Source: Planctomycetota bacterium
GTDB taxonomy: Bacteria > Planctomycetota > Brocadiia > SM23-32
Length of the DNA stretch: 5,726 nucleotides
Direction of reading: 5' to 3'
Assembly (NCBI GenBank): GCA_030604585.1
Contig: JAUVVP010000168.1
Span: forward strand, 1 to 5,726
Position 1 is the stretch's first letter; each line of letters starts with the position of its first letter. Of the stretch, positions 5,142 through 5,726 are shown piece by piece. The notes under the pieces were generated by a model. The model was not told the DNA's origin and did no database searches. It saw nothing but the letters and a program-made list of their open reading frames with translations. Both the position numbers and the translations under genes were made by a program.

Positions 5142-5726
5142 ATGAGCGAACAAAGGACTCAGGACCTTATCGAGCAGTTGGCCAGCTTCAGGACTCGGAG
5201 CGCCGCTGCGGACCAACTGGTGGCCATGGGGCGGGATGCGGTGGCCCCCCTGCTGGCGGCGCTCGAACAGGAGGGCCTCCAGAGCGCCAAGTGGACGGTG
5301 CTGAACTGCCTCGGCGACCTGGGCGCAGAGCGGGCCGTGCCCGTCATAGCTTCCCACCTGGAGCGGAGCAACTACCGGACGGTGGCCCACGACGCGCTGG
5401 TGAAGATAGTGGGCCGCGACCTGGGCCCGGTGCCCGCCGAGTGGCTGCGCTGGGCGGAGCGGCGGACCGCTGAGGTGGGCCGGCCGGTCGGCGCGCCCGG
5501 GGAAGCGGGCGCCGCTTACGGCGCCTTGAACAACGAGAAGCTGATGGCGCTGGCCCTGGAAGGAACCTGCGTCCGGTGCAGCGAAGAGGAGCGGGACCGG
5601 TTCCTGGTGGACCTGCCCCTGGCGGGCGGCCGGGATCAGCAGGTCACGGTGGTCTTCGGCTCTGTGGACCATGAGGGCGCCGAGATCGTCATCATCTACT
5701 CCGACTGCGGCCAGGCCCGCGCCGAG
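5142..5726 (+). CDS. HEAT-repeat protein with a C-terminal YbjN-like domain, 3'-truncated by window edge
   Basis: The frame starts at ATG 5142, one base after the hisS stop, and stays open to the window end, giving 195 visible residues. Residues about 20-95 form helical HEAT-type repeats, for example AAADQLVAMGRDAVAPLLAA and the following block with GDLGAERAVPVIASHL, a fold generally used for protein-protein contacts. A Gly/Pro/Ala-rich linker spans about 112-128. From about 132 a second domain begins (LMALALEG...VDLPLAGGRDQQVTVVFGSV...IVIIYSDCG). Its alternating strand pattern resembles YbjN or type III secretion chaperone-like domains, but I hold that only loosely. Cysteines 143, 146 and 189 are present. 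No signal peptide or membrane segment is visible, so it is predicted cytoplasmic. Adjacency to hisS suggests co-transcription, not necessarily a shared function. The true biological role is unknown. Confidence 0.75.
   Translation, partial: MSEQRTQDLIEQLASFRTRSAAADQLVAMGRDAVAPLLAALEQEGLQSAKWTVLNCLGDLGAERAVPVIASHLERSNYRTVAHDALVKIVGRDLGPVPAEWLRWAERRTAEVGRPVGAPGEAGAAYGALNNEKLMALALEGTCVRCSEEERDRFLVDLPLAGGRDQQVTVVFGSVDHEGAEIVIIYSDCGQARAE

Noticed and set aside
4722..5672. Long minus-strand frame across hisS and the HEAT-repeat gene
   Set aside because: It spans two well-supported genes on the other strand and shows only low-complexity GC-rich translation.
1..5726. CRISPR array, tRNA or rRNA genes, phage or toxin-antitoxin modules
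   Set aside because: No regularly spaced repeats, cloverleaf-type sequences or rRNA segments were recognised. All coding space belongs to housekeeping or hypothetical genes.

Overview
This is a GC-rich bacterial chromosomal segment with all genes on the + strand. The likely source is an environmental member of the Planctomycetota/PVC group or a neighbouring lineage. That placement is inferred from the GC-rich codon use, the type of UroD-like protein, the HEAT-repeat gene, and a promoter reading TTGAAC-16 nt-TAGAAT. No taxonomic marker in the window settles it.

Layout: (1) 1-873 is the 3' three quarters of metK (S-adenosylmethionine synthetase), cut by the window edge. (2) 874-981 is a short gap holding a perfect 11-bp inverted repeat that looks like a small palindromic repeat. 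(3) 982-2241 is ahcY (S-adenosylhomocysteine hydrolase), of the short archaeal/Thermotoga-like type. (4) 2239-2419 is a compact palindromic element of about 181 bp. It has 21-bp imperfect terminal inverted repeats and a nested long hairpin, and its left end supplies the ahcY stop codon. (5) 2438-3601 is a UroD-superfamily protein that is not HemE and is of unknown substrate. (6) 3602-3814 is a non-coding stretch with a heptamer tandem repeat, a good sigma70-type promoter and a possible 16-codon leader ORF. (7) 3815-5140 is hisS (histidyl-tRNA synthetase). (8) 5142-5726 is the start of a HEAT-repeat protein with a second C-terminal domain, running off the window, tightly coupled to hisS.

How the genes work together: metK and ahcY are two steps of the activated-methyl cycle. 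MetK makes SAM, and AhcY removes the SAH left after methyl transfer. The UroD-like protein belongs to the same superfamily as corrinoid methyltransferases and MetE, so a methyl-transfer role beside this pair is possible. However, the palindromic element separates it from ahcY, and the residues I can see do not prove that role. hisS appears to begin a separate transcription unit driven by the promoter at 3704-3731, and the HEAT-repeat gene is its second cistron.

The items most worth a second look are the 2239-2419 element, the loss of the motif 3 arginine in HisRS, the mini-ORF in front of hisS, and the altered metal-site-like motif of the UroD-like protein. The rest looks like ordinary housekeeping genome.
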